Assembly (NCBI GenBank): GCA_037045535.1
Contig: JBAOHI010000094.1
Location: 124,001 to 188,000, forward strand
Direction of reading: 5' to 3'
Source: Competibacter_A sp037045535
Lineage (GTDB): Bacteria; Pseudomonadota; Gammaproteobacteria; Competibacterales; Competibacteraceae
DNA length: 64,000 bases
A program made the translations under genes and the position numbers. Shown in pieces: positions 10,952 through 20,301 of this stretch; position 1 is the first letter of the stretch, and every line of letters begins with the position of its first letter. A model generated the notes under the pieces. It saw only the letters and a program-made list of their open reading frames with translations, had not been told where the DNA came from and did no database searches.

Positions 10952-11542
10952 ATGCCACCGTTCACCCAAGGACTCATCATCGCGAACATCGCGGTATTCT
11001 TCCTGACGCAACTGGCCGGGTCTGGATGGATAAGCGGGTTTGCGCTGTGGCCGGTGAACTCTGGCTTCTTCATGCCTTGGCAACTGATCACCTATGCGTT
11101 CCTGCACGGCAACCTGATGCATTTGGCCTTCAACATGCTTGGGCTAGGGATGTTTGGCTCCGATCTGGAGCGCGTGTGGGGTTCGCGCCGACTCGCCACA
11201 GTCTATTTCGTTAGTGTTTTGACCGCAGCGGTGGCCCAGTCGCTCACGACCGCTGCGCTCGGCATCAACGCGCCGACCGTCGGCGCGTCGGGCGGCTTGT
11301 TTGGCCTGTTGATCGGCTTCGCGATGGTGTTTCCGAACCGGATCATCACGTTGTTGCTGCCACCGATTCCGCTGCCGGCTTGGCTGTTCGTCACGCTGTA
11401 CGGCCTCATCGAGCTGACCCTGGGCGTAACGGGCAGCGCCAGCGGCATCGCCCATTTTGCTCACCTGGGCGGCTTGGCCGGCGGTTGGATGGTTATCCGG
11501 TACTGGCGTGGCCAACCCCCTTTCGGGAGAAAACGCCGCTGA
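10952..11542 (+). CDS. Rhomboid-family intramembrane serine protease
   Basis: A 196-residue polytopic protein of the minimal six-helix rhomboid type. The catalytic serine lies in GASGGLFG and the catalytic histidine in the late-helix segment AHFAHLGG. HGNLMHLAFNM in helix 2 is the usual conserved His/Asn region. It would cleave membrane-protein helices in the inner membrane. The start ATG follows a 289-base gap after the adaptor gene in which I see no gene. It converges with the ClC gene, leaving 43 bases between them. Confidence 0.9.
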   Translation: MPPFTQGLIIANIAVFFLTQLAGSGWISGFALWPVNSGFFMPWQLITYAFLHGNLMHLAFNMLGLGMFGSDLERVWGSRRLATVYFVSVLTAAVAQSLTTAALGINAPTVGASGGLFGLLIGFAMVFPNRIITLLLPPIPLPAWLFVTLYGLIELTLGVTGSASGIAHFAHLGGLAGGWMVIRYWRGQPPFGRKRR

Positions 11543-11585
11543 TCGCGGATAACCCCACCGTTCGACAAAGCTGGCTTGAAAATCG

Positions 11586-12902
11586 TTATTTGGAAGAGGC
11601 AAGCTGACGTTTCAACAGAGCCTCGTAAATCGGCGTGTCGTTCAGCCCGTTCGCCACGCCATAGGCGATCAGGCTGGCCACCATCAGTGGGAGCAGCAGA
11701 TGGAAGCCATCGGTCATCTCCAGGACGATGACGATCCCGGTGAGCGGCGCTCGGACAATCGCCGTAAAGCAGGCACCCATGCCTACAATCGCCGCGGCCA
11801 GTTGCTGTTGTCCGAAGCTGTCGGATGGCAGCCACGGTTGCAGCAGATCGGCGGTGATCGTACCCATCAAGGCGCCGAACAATAACAGCGGCGCAAAAAT
11901 TCCGCCCGCCGCGCCGCTGCCGTAACTGATCATGGTGAGCGCGAACCGCAACCCGAAAAACAACAAAGCGGTACGCCAACCCATGTCCGTTCCCAGCACT
12001 TGCTCGATTAACGCGGCACCGCTTCCCACCGCGTCAGGAAGAAACCAACCGACCACCCCGACCAAAGCGCCGACCAGGAATCCGCCGGCACCGAACGGCC
12101 AGCGGCGCATGCTCGCCATCAGCCGGTGGGTGTAAAGCAGGGCGCGATTGAACAGCACGCCCGATAGCCCGGCCAGAATCCCCAGCAACGCCGCCCAAGG
12201 CAATTCGTACAGCGGCGGGATCACCGGCATGGGGACGTGGAATGCGGACACCTGGCCAAATATCGTGCGGGTCACGACATCGGCGGCAACCGCAGCGATG
12301 AAGACGGCGAACAGGAGGGGCGGCGAGATAAAACCGTGGAGTTCCTCGATCACGAACAGCATTCCCGCCAAAGGCGCGTTGAAGGCGGCGGCCAACCCGG
12401 CGCCAGCCCCCGCTGAGGTGATGATCCGTCGATCCTCTGCATGGGTGTCGGTAACGTCGCTTAGATATTGACCCAGGGCAGCTCCCATCTGCACGGTGGG
12501 GCCTTCCCGGCCCAGAGTCAAACCGCCACCGATCGCAAGAACGCCTCCCAGAAATTTGACGGTCAACACCCGTAACGCCCGCATGGTACGGTTGTGATGC
12601 AACACGGCCTTGATCTGCGGGATACCGCTGCCGGCCGCATCAGGAGCCAGCGCCTGCACCAGCCAAACGCCGATGCCGACACTCAGAGCGCATCCGCCTA
12701 TCGCCACCAGCCAGCCCCACTGGCCCAGATCCTCGGCATAGATGAAGCCCAAGCGACGCGCCCGTTCGGCAGCGACCAGCATCAGCTCGAAAGCGACCGC
12801 CACCAGACCGGCCAATAGTCCCAGTGGCACGGCGCGCACCAGCAATCGCCGCCGCCGCCCCTCGCGCCGGATGGCGGGTGAATTCGAAGATGTCTCGACC
12901 AT
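11586..12902 (-). CDS. ClC-family chloride channel / H+ antiporter
   Basis: A 438-residue ClC protein with the selectivity-filter motifs GSGIPQIK, GREGPTVQ and GGIFAPLLLF. The gating glutamate in GREGP and the acidic pair in VIEELHGF, matching the internal proton glutamate of E. coli ClcA, are both present, so Cl-/H+ exchange is more likely than channel function. The protein ends soon after the last helix and has no CBS domains. Likely roles are acid resistance or charge balance in the inner membrane. The upstream region is a long non-coding stretch. Confidence 0.92.
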   Translation of the reverse strand: MVETSSNSPAIRREGRRRRLLVRAVPLGLLAGLVAVAFELMLVAAERARRLGFIYAEDLGQWGWLVAIGGCALSVGIGVWLVQALAPDAAGSGIPQIKAVLHHNRTMRALRVLTVKFLGGVLAIGGGLTLGREGPTVQMGAALGQYLSDVTDTHAEDRRIITSAGAGAGLAAAFNAPLAGMLFVIEELHGFISPPLLFAVFIAAVAADVVTRTIFGQVSAFHVPMPVIPPLYELPWAALLGILAGLSGVLFNRALLYTHRLMASMRRWPFGAGGFLVGALVGVVGWFLPDAVGSGAALIEQVLGTDMGWRTALLFFGLRFALTMISYGSGAAGGIFAPLLLFGALMGTITADLLQPWLPSDSFGQQQLAAAIVGMGACFTAIVRAPLTGIVIVLEMTDGFHLLLPLMVASLIAYGVANGLNDTPIYEALLKRQLASSK

Positions 12903-13300
12903 TATTCACTGCAAGGTTAAACCGGCATTTCGAACGGCGAGATTAAGCCGCCGAGGCCGTATGTCTACAGAACCTGATGGAGCCGATCCGCAGCTAGAGG
13001 CAAGATGCTCCACTCCCCATAATTTCAGTCAACAGTGTGCACCGGTCGGCGAATAAAATACGCCATCTATTTGATAGATCAATAAAATTACCGGGTTGAC
13101 TGGGTGACTCTCACAGACTTAACCGTCTCGACGGTCGGTTGGATTTTCCACAACCCCTAGGATACCGCCGAAGTATTCGGTATCCAATGCGGTGGAGATG
13201 TCTAAGAAAAGGAGAATACAGATCACCCGACTATTTGCAAAATTAAGGACAAGAATTTCACGAGTGAGTTTCGGGCCATAAGGTTACTTTGTGTCCGGGT
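12903..13300. other. Intergenic region without a convincing gene
   Basis: About 400 bases between the ClC start and the aldo/keto reductase remnant. It is more AT-rich than its surroundings and holds only very short frames. One small dyad CCGTC-TC-GACGG is visible near 13125. The ClC promoter should lie in the first part. I see no RNA gene or repeat family here. Confidence 0.5.
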
Positions 13301-13343
13301 TGGATAAAGCGATCATCACAACCGAAGGAGGCATTGAAAATAG

Positions 13344-13547
13344 GAATTGGCCTGGCTGCTGCACAAGGGACCGGACATCGTGCTGATCCCGGGTACGAAG
13401 CGTGTCCCGTATCTGGAGGAGAACATCGCTGCTGCATCGATCACGCTCGACGCGGCACAAATGGGCGTGCTTGATGATGCGCTCGCGCCGGGAAAAGTTG
13501 CTGGGCCACGCTATAACCGAACCGTCATGTCCATGGTGGATCGCTAA
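13344..13547 (+). pseudogene. Aldo/keto reductase, C-terminal remnant
   Basis: The frame after a TAG at 13341 encodes about 66 residues matching the end of aldo/keto reductases: LAWLLHKGPDIV, then the NADPH-binding IPGTKR segment, LEEN and a terminal VDR. The catalytic tetrad (Asp, Tyr, Lys, His), which lies earlier in the family, is absent. There is no proper start codon or ribosome binding site. It is a decayed tail of a gene whose 5' part has been lost, and is unlikely to encode a working enzyme. Confidence 0.75.
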
Positions 13548-13597
13548 ACGATAGCGGAAGCCAGCACCTGGAAAAGAGAGCTGTCATCTGTATGGTT

Positions 13598-14125
13598 TCA
13601 CCGACACGGCTCAACGAGAACCCGCCGGCAAATGAAATCGGTGATGCCATCCAGATCAGCCAGCGCAAAAATCGCCAGATCGGGCCGGCCATATTGCGAG
13701 GGATCAAACGCCAATTCACACGCGACAGCAATCACTGTTGGATCATCGGGAAAGCGGGGCGGCCTATCCACCGCATTGGGTCGCCAAATTTCGAGCTTGG
13801 GAAAAGCATCGGTCTTCCAACCTTCCACCAACACCAAATCCACAGGCTGCAAGCGCGCCAGCAATTCAGCCGGCAATGGCTCCTCCAGTTCTCCGCGCAG
13901 TTCGTGCAGCAGCGCCCAACGACGGCTCGTCGCCAGGATGACTTCATGCGCGCCGGCCTCACGATGGCGCCAAGTATCCTTGCCCGGTGTATCCAGATCG
14001 ACATCATGGTGGGCGTGTTTGAGGGTGGACACGGTCAGTCCCCGCGCCCGCAATCGGGGAATCAGCGCCACCATCAAGGTGGTCTTACCGCAACCACTCC
14101 AACCGCTAATGCCGAGAACCTGCAT
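13598..14125 (-). CDS. mobB: Molybdopterin-guanine dinucleotide biosynthesis adaptor MobB
   Basis: A 175-residue P-loop protein with Walker A GWSGCGKTTL at the N-terminus and the family segment STLKHAHHDVDLDTPGKDT. The DLVLVEGWK motif is typical of MobB. MobB binds GTP and assists MobA in making the guanine dinucleotide form of the molybdenum cofactor used by nitrate reductases. It lies 24 bases after the narL-like gene on the same strand, a context that ties cofactor supply to nitrate sensing. No mobA is present in this window. Confidence 0.93.
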   Translation of the reverse strand: MQVLGISGWSGCGKTTLMVALIPRLRARGLTVSTLKHAHHDVDLDTPGKDTWRHREAGAHEVILATSRRWALLHELRGELEEPLPAELLARLQPVDLVLVEGWKTDAFPKLEIWRPNAVDRPPRFPDDPTVIAVACELAFDPSQYGRPDLAIFALADLDGITDFICRRVLVEPCR

Positions 14126-14149
14126 TGTCGTCTTCCCAAAAACGGGCTT

Positions 14150-14803
14150 TCAACCCGGCTCGATGCGATGTCGGACCGCCCAGACTGCCGCCTCGACCCG
14201 TGAATTCAAATTCAGCTTGCGCAGTAGATGTTTGACATGCACCTTGACCGTCCCTTCGGTGATCTTCAACTGACGCGCGATGAGTTTGTTACTGTAGCCC
14301 ACCGCAATCAGCGCCAGAATTTCCCGTTCTCGCCCCGTGAATTGAACGCTATCGGCTGGTTTCGATTGGCTCTCGTGACGCAGCGCATCCGCCAGGATTT
14401 TCGCGACGCGTTCACCTAAAACGATCCGCCCTTCCGCAGCGATTTTAAGACTGTGCAACACTTCTTCCGGCTCCATGTCCTTAATCAGATAACCATCGGC
14501 GCCCGATCGCAGCGCGGCGGCCACATCCTCCTCGCTGTCGGAAAAGGTCAGCACAATCACCCGACTGTCCAGATCGGTCGCCTTGAGCGCCTTGAGCATG
14601 TCCAGCCCACTCAGACCGCGCATGTTTAAATCGAGCAAAATCAAATCGGGCCGTTCCCGCAACGCCAGCGCCAACCCACGCTCGCCATCGCCGGCCTCGC
14701 CGACCAGTCGCAGCGAACTTTCCATGGCGATCAACTGCAAAATTCCTTTGCGCATCAGCGGGTGGTCATCGACGACCAGTATGGTTTGTATTTCCTCAGG
14801 CAT
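14150..14803 (-). CDS. narL: NarL/FixJ-family response regulator
   Basis: A 217-residue regulator with an N-terminal receiver (VVDDHPLMRKG; phospho-acceptor Asp in LILLDLNMRG; conserved Thr/Lys region) and a C-terminal LuxR-type helix-turn-helix (TGREREILALIAVGYSNKLIA). I chose ATG at 14803, inside the last codons of the sensor gene, because the receiver starts just after it. Longer upstream extensions only read the sensor gene in another frame. The 8-base overlap implies translational coupling. It should be phosphorylated by the NarX-like kinase and control nitrate or nitrite respiration genes. Confidence 0.92.
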   Translation of the reverse strand: MPEEIQTILVVDDHPLMRKGILQLIAMESSLRLVGEAGDGERGLALALRERPDLILLDLNMRGLSGLDMLKALKATDLDSRVIVLTFSDSEEDVAAALRSGADGYLIKDMEPEEVLHSLKIAAEGRIVLGERVAKILADALRHESQSKPADSVQFTGREREILALIAVGYSNKLIARQLKITEGTVKVHVKHLLRKLNLNSRVEAAVWAVRHRIEPG

Positions 14804-16667
14804 GGCCCGCCTCCACAGCCGGTTCGAGCCGGATGTCCTGATAACCGACCGGCCGAAAACGCAGTTGCACCTGCGCGCCCTGTCCAGGCTTGGAACTGAT
14901 ATCGAACGTTCCACCCAAATGCTCGCTCCGTTCACGCATGATATGAATACCAAAATGATCACCTCTATCGAAGCAAGCCGGTATTCCCACACCGTCATCG
15001 ACGACTTCAATGATGGCTTCACCGTTTTGACGACAGCGCAATCGAACGAGAATCCGGTGGGCGTGCGCGTGTTTGACGGCATTGTTCAGCGCTTCGCGGA
15101 TAATCTGCATGACATGGATCTGCTCGTTTGGATCGAGCACGCAGGTCCATTCGGCATGATCCAGGTCGACGGACAATCCACTCCGGCGGCTAAACTCCGC
15201 GACAACCTCGCGTAGGCTTTCTTCCAAGCGAGGATGTTCCATTTTCAGGCGGAATGTGGCGATCAATTCTCGAAGCTGTCGATGCGCGTTACTCAACCCC
15301 GCGCGCAGCTCATCGGTGATGGCGTGAGCTTCTGGCATGTTACCCGTATGGTTGATCAAGGCGTACAAGCGGCTAACTTGAATTTTCAGATAAGACAGTG
15401 CTTGCGCCAGTGAGTCGTGCAATTCGCGAGCGATAGCGTTGCGTTCTTCCAACAGGGCGAGCCGGCGACGATGCTCGGTCTGTTCATTAGCCTGCAACGC
15501 GGTAGCGATATTGCGTGCCACCGCCTCCAGTAGCGGCAATTGCCAGGACGCGGCGGAATCCAAATCGGAGTTACGGACGATCAGCACGCCAAACTGCCGT
15601 TCTTGATCATGCACCGGAATGGAAAACGTCTGGCGATCCGCGTCCAGGGGGTGCGTTGCTCCATCACCCAAGCAAGATTCACAATTTGGGCGGCTACAGA
15701 AGAACGGAGGAGGCGCCGAATGCAGATGCATCGGAAAAACGCGCGTCGCTTGGCGCGTAACGGAATCGATCAAGCATAACTTGACGGAATCCGCGCCGGT
15801 CAGCTTTTCAATATCCGTCAGCAATGCTGGGTAAGCAACATCATTTGGAGTTGACCCACCAAGGCGACGAGCCGCGTGGTACAGCAATTCCAACGAGCGA
15901 TTGCTGATTCGCAACGCTTGAGTTTGCTGTTCGACCCGCGCCTCCAGATCAGAGTACATCGCGGACAGATCAGCCGCCATCAGGTTGAAAGCTTGACCCA
16001 GCACGCCCAGCTCATCATTGCCAACGTGCCGGGCGCGCACCGATAAATCGCCGCGCCGCGCCTGGCCTGCCAATTCCACCAAATCGCGCAGAGGCGTCAC
16101 GACCCGATAATGCAACTGATGCATCGCCGCAAAAATCAGCAGCAACGTCACGAAGAGTGCTAGACCTTGCACCAGCCGCAACAGGAGAATTTTCGCCTCG
16201 GTGTCTTGCTCCAAGAGTTTGACAAAAGCGTCCAGCTCAGCCACGAAAGTGTCGATTTCCCGCAGATAGGCCGCCGACGGCGCTGTCTCCGATGCCGAGG
16301 CTTCCAAAGTAGGCCGCAGGGTTTCGCGCCAAAGCGACTCGATGATCCGAAGCGTCGGATAACGTGGATGGCCGACGGCCAATGAGGCCACGCCTGTTTG
16401 CCAAAGCCGTGCCAGGCGGCGTTCGAATTCGTCGATTTCCTGAGCGACCTGATGGGCTCGATCCGCCTTGGCTGTCAGCGGGTTTTGCAGACGGGTCGCG
16501 ATGCGATAGGACTGCATGCGCAACCAACCCGCCAGGTTGATCGCGGTGGCATCCCCTTTGCTGGATTCAGCGATGAACACTGAACTGGTCATGCTTAACA
16601 GCGCCAGGATCACGATACCGCCCATGGTCAGGCCGCTGCGCAGAATGATAGAGTCCTTGTTATTCAT
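14796..16667 (-). CDS. narX: NarX-like nitrate/nitrite sensor histidine kinase
   Basis: A 623-residue kinase using ATG 16667, since the first membrane helix follows directly. The periplasmic side has a P-box-like segment, AINLAGWLRMQSYR, which binds nitrate or nitrite in NarX/NarQ. Then come a second helix (about 160-180), HAMP, a GAF-like central module with the cysteine cluster CSRPNCESC, a HisKA_3 dimerisation region with phospho-His in ARELHDSLAQ, and a HATPase with DDGVGI. It pairs with the overlapping narL and the downstream mobB. NarX versus NarQ naming rests on the cysteine cluster and genetic linkage. Confidence 0.92.
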   Translation of the reverse strand: MNNKDSIILRSGLTMGGIVILALLSMTSSVFIAESSKGDATAINLAGWLRMQSYRIATRLQNPLTAKADRAHQVAQEIDEFERRLARLWQTGVASLAVGHPRYPTLRIIESLWRETLRPTLEASASETAPSAAYLREIDTFVAELDAFVKLLEQDTEAKILLLRLVQGLALFVTLLLIFAAMHQLHYRVVTPLRDLVELAGQARRGDLSVRARHVGNDELGVLGQAFNLMAADLSAMYSDLEARVEQQTQALRISNRSLELLYHAARRLGGSTPNDVAYPALLTDIEKLTGADSVKLCLIDSVTRQATRVFPMHLHSAPPPFFCSRPNCESCLGDGATHPLDADRQTFSIPVHDQERQFGVLIVRNSDLDSAASWQLPLLEAVARNIATALQANEQTEHRRRLALLEERNAIARELHDSLAQALSYLKIQVSRLYALINHTGNMPEAHAITDELRAGLSNAHRQLRELIATFRLKMEHPRLEESLREVVAEFSRRSGLSVDLDHAEWTCVLDPNEQIHVMQIIREALNNAVKHAHAHRILVRLRCRQNGEAIIEVVDDGVGIPACFDRGDHFGIHIMRERSEHLGGTFDISSKPGQGAQVQLRFRPVGYQDIRLEPAVEAGHA

Positions 16668-17056
16668 GGATCGGAGTCTCCCGACAACCTGCTCTTCAAC
16701 ATGGACTGATACCCATTCGCAATCGATTAAATGCCTGCCCGAATAATGGAGCATCGGATGGTCAATCGCGGCGATCTGACCGAAGCCAGGTTGGTGCGCC
16801 AGACAACCGGACGAGCGCTGCATGCTGACCCAAAGCACCGCCGGTCGAATGGCCAAACGGCCAGAAACCGACGATTCGGTGCTCATCGACCCGCGATCTG
16901 GCGGGGCAACCGCCCCCCACTCGTTCTTGGAGGGGGTGGCCGAAAACTTGGGCCAGCCGTGCGAGCCGGTGAAGCCTAAAATTGATATTATCAGTTGGTT
17001 CGTCGATAAGTGCGACGATGGTTCGACAATCAATCCTACCCGCTAAGATTCTCGCG
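16668..17056. other. Divergent intergenic region between narX and the recombinase gene
   Basis: About 390 bases between two divergent starts. It must hold the promoters for the narX-narL-mobB set (leftward) and the recombinase (rightward). A small hairpin CGTCG/CGACG lies near 17003-17020 ahead of the recombinase. I found no strong sigma-70 box, no paired NarL sites and no gene. Confidence 0.45.
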
Positions 17057-18019
17057 ATGTCCGACTCCAAGCCTCCCGCCCCTGCCGTGATCCTTCCCGT
17101 CGATCATCTCCTCGCTAATCGCAGCGATGCGCTCGCCGCCCTGCCCGAAGAAGCGATATGGTTGGCCAATTTCGTCTCCCCTCGAACCAAGCGGACTTAT
17201 CAAGCCGCTGTGCAGAGCTTCATCGCCTTCCACGGTCTCCAGTCTTCCCAGGATTTGCGAGTGATCGGTCAAAGTCACTTGATCGCCTGGCGCGAATACT
17301 TGATCCAGTCTGGCGCCAGCCCCCGCACGGTGCGAAACCGCTTGGCAGCGGTGTCTTCGCTATTCAGGCATCTTTGCGAAAAGCAAGTTGCCTCGCGCAA
17401 CCCGGTCGCCGGCGTGCGCCGCCCCCGTGTCAATACGACTCAGGTGGACGCTGCCGCGCTCGCCCCCGAGCAAGTCCGGCGCCTACTTAACGCGCCGCCG
17501 TCGGACACTCTCAAAGGCATCCGCGACCGGGCGATCCTGCACGTCCTGTTTTACACCGGCTGCCGAATTTCGGAAGTGACCATGCTCAAGGTGAAGGACT
17601 TCTTCGAGGATGCCGGCTACTGGGTACTGGATTTTGTCGTCAAAGGCGGCCAACGCAACCGCTTGGCGATCCATCACGAACTGCAACTGGCCTTGCGAGC
17701 CTATCTGGCCCAACACAGCCATGGCGCGGAGCGGGAGGCACCGCTATTTCTAGCGGTACAGCGGACCGAGCGGCGGAAGCCGCTGACCAGTCGCCAATTG
17801 AGCAAGTTGTTTCACCACTACGCCCGGGAAGCCGGGCTGCCAGTTGGCGTGACCCCGCACAGCGCTCGCGCCACCTTTATCACCGAGGCTCTGGACCGCA
17901 AATGCCCCATTGAAGCGGTGCAAGCCAGCGTCGGCCATCGCCACATCGCCACCACCAAAATGTACGACAAGCGTAAGCTCCACTATCGAGAAAGCGCGAG
18001 CTTCGCTGTGCAGTATTGA
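17057..18019 (+). CDS. Tyrosine recombinase (XerC/D-like integrase family)
   Basis: A 320-residue site-specific recombinase. The N-terminal SAM-like core-binding domain (about 30-120) contains SPRTKRTYQAAV. The catalytic domain has Arg in TGCRISEV, Lys in VVKGGQRN, HSARATF carrying His and the second Arg, His in GHRHIATT and the nucleophilic Tyr in KMYDKR, so all key residues are present. ATG 17057 is preferred because earlier codons show no family similarity. No att site, phage gene or integron cassette is adjacent. It may be a stand-alone recombinase or a relic of an integrated element. Confidence 0.88.
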   Translation: MSDSKPPAPAVILPVDHLLANRSDALAALPEEAIWLANFVSPRTKRTYQAAVQSFIAFHGLQSSQDLRVIGQSHLIAWREYLIQSGASPRTVRNRLAAVSSLFRHLCEKQVASRNPVAGVRRPRVNTTQVDAAALAPEQVRRLLNAPPSDTLKGIRDRAILHVLFYTGCRISEVTMLKVKDFFEDAGYWVLDFVVKGGQRNRLAIHHELQLALRAYLAQHSHGAEREAPLFLAVQRTERRKPLTSRQLSKLFHHYAREAGLPVGVTPHSARATFITEALDRKCPIEAVQASVGHRHIATTKMYDKRKLHYRESASFAVQY

Positions 18020-18083
18020 GAGCCCTTGCGAAAACGCCCGTCCTTCGCCTCCAAGCAAAGGAACTTGCTCTAAACAGGCGGGG

Positions 18084-19400
18084 TTAATCCTCGACGGCGA
18101 GATTGCGGCAGCGCGTTTCGTGGAAAAAAGTCGAGGCGAGAATCGCCAACACCGCGCCGCTCAGCATCAAGCCAAACCCTACTCGATAGTCGGCGGCACT
18201 GTACACCCGCACGCCGTTCGCTACGGTGCCGCTCCAGGTCGAATCCATGACCCAGCCCAGCAGCGGTTGAAGTAGTGCCGCTCCGAGGAAGGCACCAGTG
18301 TTGACCAACGCGACAGCCATGCCCGCCAAGGCGGGAGCAACCACTTCCTTCGCCCCCGCGAAAGTCAGGACAAATGCCCCGGCGCTGAACCCCAGCACCG
18401 CAAACCAAATCATCCCCATCACGCCCGGTAGCCACCAAAGGTAACCGATTTCCAACCAAGCCAAACCGTACAGCAGGGTGCCGGCAATCAGGAGCGGTTT
18501 GCGGCGACCTAGCCGATCGGAGATCCAGCCGCAGCACAGCGCCCCGCCGGCAAAGCCGGCCAAGCCAACACTGGTGTACAACGCGGCAGTGGATCGTTCC
18601 AGGCCATGCACGTCGCGGAGAAACGGAATCGCCCACAGACCCAAAAACGCCAGCAAGCCGCCCGGCATTCCCAGATTGACCCAGAACCCCGGCCACGCTC
18701 GGTGAGTTGCCAGCACGCCCAGCAGATCGTGCCACCAATGTTGTTCACGGTCCGCATGTCGGGTTTTGCCGTCCAGTTCCCGGATCGACGGAAACCCAAG
18801 CTCCTCCGGTTTATTCCGCACCCCGAGCCACGTCAGTGCCGCCAATCCCAAAGCCAGCATACCCAGTGTTAAAAACACCGCGCGCCAGGACCAGATAGTC
18901 AGCACGCCGGCCAGCGGTCCGGCCGCCAGAATAGCGCCGACGTTGCCTAGCAAGATGGTCAATCCGCTGATGAACCCGTAATCGCGCTCCCGAAACCAAA
19001 GGGAGTTGTTTTTCATCAAGCCTACAAACACCACCGACACGCCCAATCCCACCAACGCCCGACCAGCGAAAGCCGTCCCGAACGTGGCTGCCAAGCCGAA
19101 CAGGATGGAGCCAAGGCCGGACACTATGTTGCCCAGCGTTACGGCAAGTCGTGTACCCACCGTGTCCGCCAGCACCCCCGCCGGGATCTGCATGATTGTG
19201 TAGAGATAAAAATAAGTGGCCGCCAGCGAGCCGAGCGCGGCCCCGGTGGCGCTAAAGTCCCGCATCAGATCAGCGGAGACCACCGCCGGGGCCATCCGAT
19301 GGAAAAACACCAGCAGGTAGGACGCCATGAGAATGGCATAGATGGACCAGGCGGCGCGGGTGAAGCGAGTGCCGGCACACGGCGTGGCCGGAATGGTCAT
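18084..19400 (-). CDS. Major facilitator superfamily transporter
   Basis: A 438-residue protein with about twelve membrane helices. The first loop, YLLVFFHRMAPAVV, is typical of a broad MFS subgroup of unknown substrate. The loop between helices 2 and 3 carries ADTVGTRLAV and the mid-loop has ISDRLGRRKPLL, both MFS signatures. It lies near the nitrate-sensing genes but lacks the NarK/NrtP nitrate signature, so I do not call it a nitrate carrier. It converges with the recombinase gene. Confidence 0.85.
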   Translation of the reverse strand: MTIPATPCAGTRFTRAAWSIYAILMASYLLVFFHRMAPAVVSADLMRDFSATGAALGSLAATYFYLYTIMQIPAGVLADTVGTRLAVTLGNIVSGLGSILFGLAATFGTAFAGRALVGLGVSVVFVGLMKNNSLWFRERDYGFISGLTILLGNVGAILAAGPLAGVLTIWSWRAVFLTLGMLALGLAALTWLGVRNKPEELGFPSIRELDGKTRHADREQHWWHDLLGVLATHRAWPGFWVNLGMPGGLLAFLGLWAIPFLRDVHGLERSTAALYTSVGLAGFAGGALCCGWISDRLGRRKPLLIAGTLLYGLAWLEIGYLWWLPGVMGMIWFAVLGFSAGAFVLTFAGAKEVVAPALAGMAVALVNTGAFLGAALLQPLLGWVMDSTWSGTVANGVRVYSAADYRVGFGLMLSGAVLAILASTFFHETRCRNLAVED

Positions 19401-19556
19401 GCCAGCAACCCTGTCACCGTGTGGGGTTTGCTATCGGAAAGCCTCCACTGATGGCGCGGGTGGCAGGTAGCGGGCATAACGGATTTCCCATCGAGTCGGA
19501 TCGAGCTTGTCATTATTCATGGACTCCAACCCGTTGAGAACACTATCCCCAAGTTC

Positions 19557-20270
19557 TCAAACCAACACGACCCGGACGTAAAGCTGGCAGCCAGCAGCCG
19601 AGCGGAACAGGCCAGCATCGCCGGATGGATAGCGAAGCCAGCTCCCCGACCCATGCACGCCCCACTCATCGCATAGCTCCCCGGCCAAGACCAAAATTTC
19701 CTCCCTACCGGAGTAACCGTCGCGAGGGCGGGTTGTGCCCGGCATCCAGCGTTCCAGATGCATCTGCTCGGGATAGCCGATTTGCGAGTACAGCGACTGA
19801 ATCAGGATACCGGGCGCCGGGCCGGGCCTCCATTCGCCGGTGGTGGTATCCAAAACCACCCGTGGACGATCCGCACCCGGATACTGACGCAAGCGTACGA
19901 ATAAAAGACAGCCGGGATCGGAGCGAGGCGAATGGTGGCTACCATCGGGGTTGAGCAGATAGGTGCCGGCTGGATAGTGGCCGTGCTCGTCGGCGAACAC
20001 CCCCGCTAGTACCAGGATTTCCTCGCCCTCGGGGTGAAAATGCGGACGGAACGATCCACCCGGCGCATAGCGCACCAAGCTGGTCACCGGACCGTGTTCG
20101 CCTCCCATCCGATACAGCGGTTTGCGCCAGACCGTCCCGCTGGGGCTACTCTCCCAAGCCAAGGCACAAGCCAAGGCAGTAGTGTCCACCGCGACCCGCT
20201 GGTCAAAATCAGCGCGGCAGTCGGGGAGCACGTCGCTGGGGGATACAATCATGAGGGTATGGCACTCCAA
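19557..20270 (-). CDS. Bicupin protein, ChrR-like cupin domains
   Basis: A 237-residue protein with two cupin halves. The first has the metal-binding set FRPHFHPEGEEILVLAG and the second repeats REEILVLAGELCDEWG with fewer histidines. It resembles the C-terminal cupin of ChrR anti-sigma factors but lacks the N-terminal zinc-binding anti-sigma domain. Starting at the second methionine (about 20252) is possible. It may bind a metal and act as an oxygenase, isomerase or sensor; a specific reaction cannot be assigned. Confidence 0.8.
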   Translation of the reverse strand: MECHTLMIVSPSDVLPDCRADFDQRVAVDTTALACALAWESSPSGTVWRKPLYRMGGEHGPVTSLVRYAPGGSFRPHFHPEGEEILVLAGVFADEHGHYPAGTYLLNPDGSHHSPRSDPGCLLFVRLRQYPGADRPRVVLDTTTGEWRPGPAPGILIQSLYSQIGYPEQMHLERWMPGTTRPRDGYSGREEILVLAGELCDEWGVHGSGSWLRYPSGDAGLFRSAAGCQLYVRVVLV

Positions 20271-20301
20271 CCGAAACCGGACGGTGGCACCGATCCATCG
20301 A

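Noticed and set aside
14804..15082. N-terminal extension of the narL-like regulator
   Set aside because: It reads the sensor kinase HATPase region in another frame; the receiver begins directly after ATG 14803.
16710..16716. TACCCAT, matching the NarL heptamer TACYYMT, upstream of narX
   Set aside because: A single heptamer of this degeneracy is expected by chance in a few hundred bases, and there is no paired 7-2-7 site.
18084..19400. Nitrate/nitrite transporter NarK
   Set aside because: The protein is MFS and lies near narXL, but the nitrate signature motifs of NarK/NrtP are not seen.
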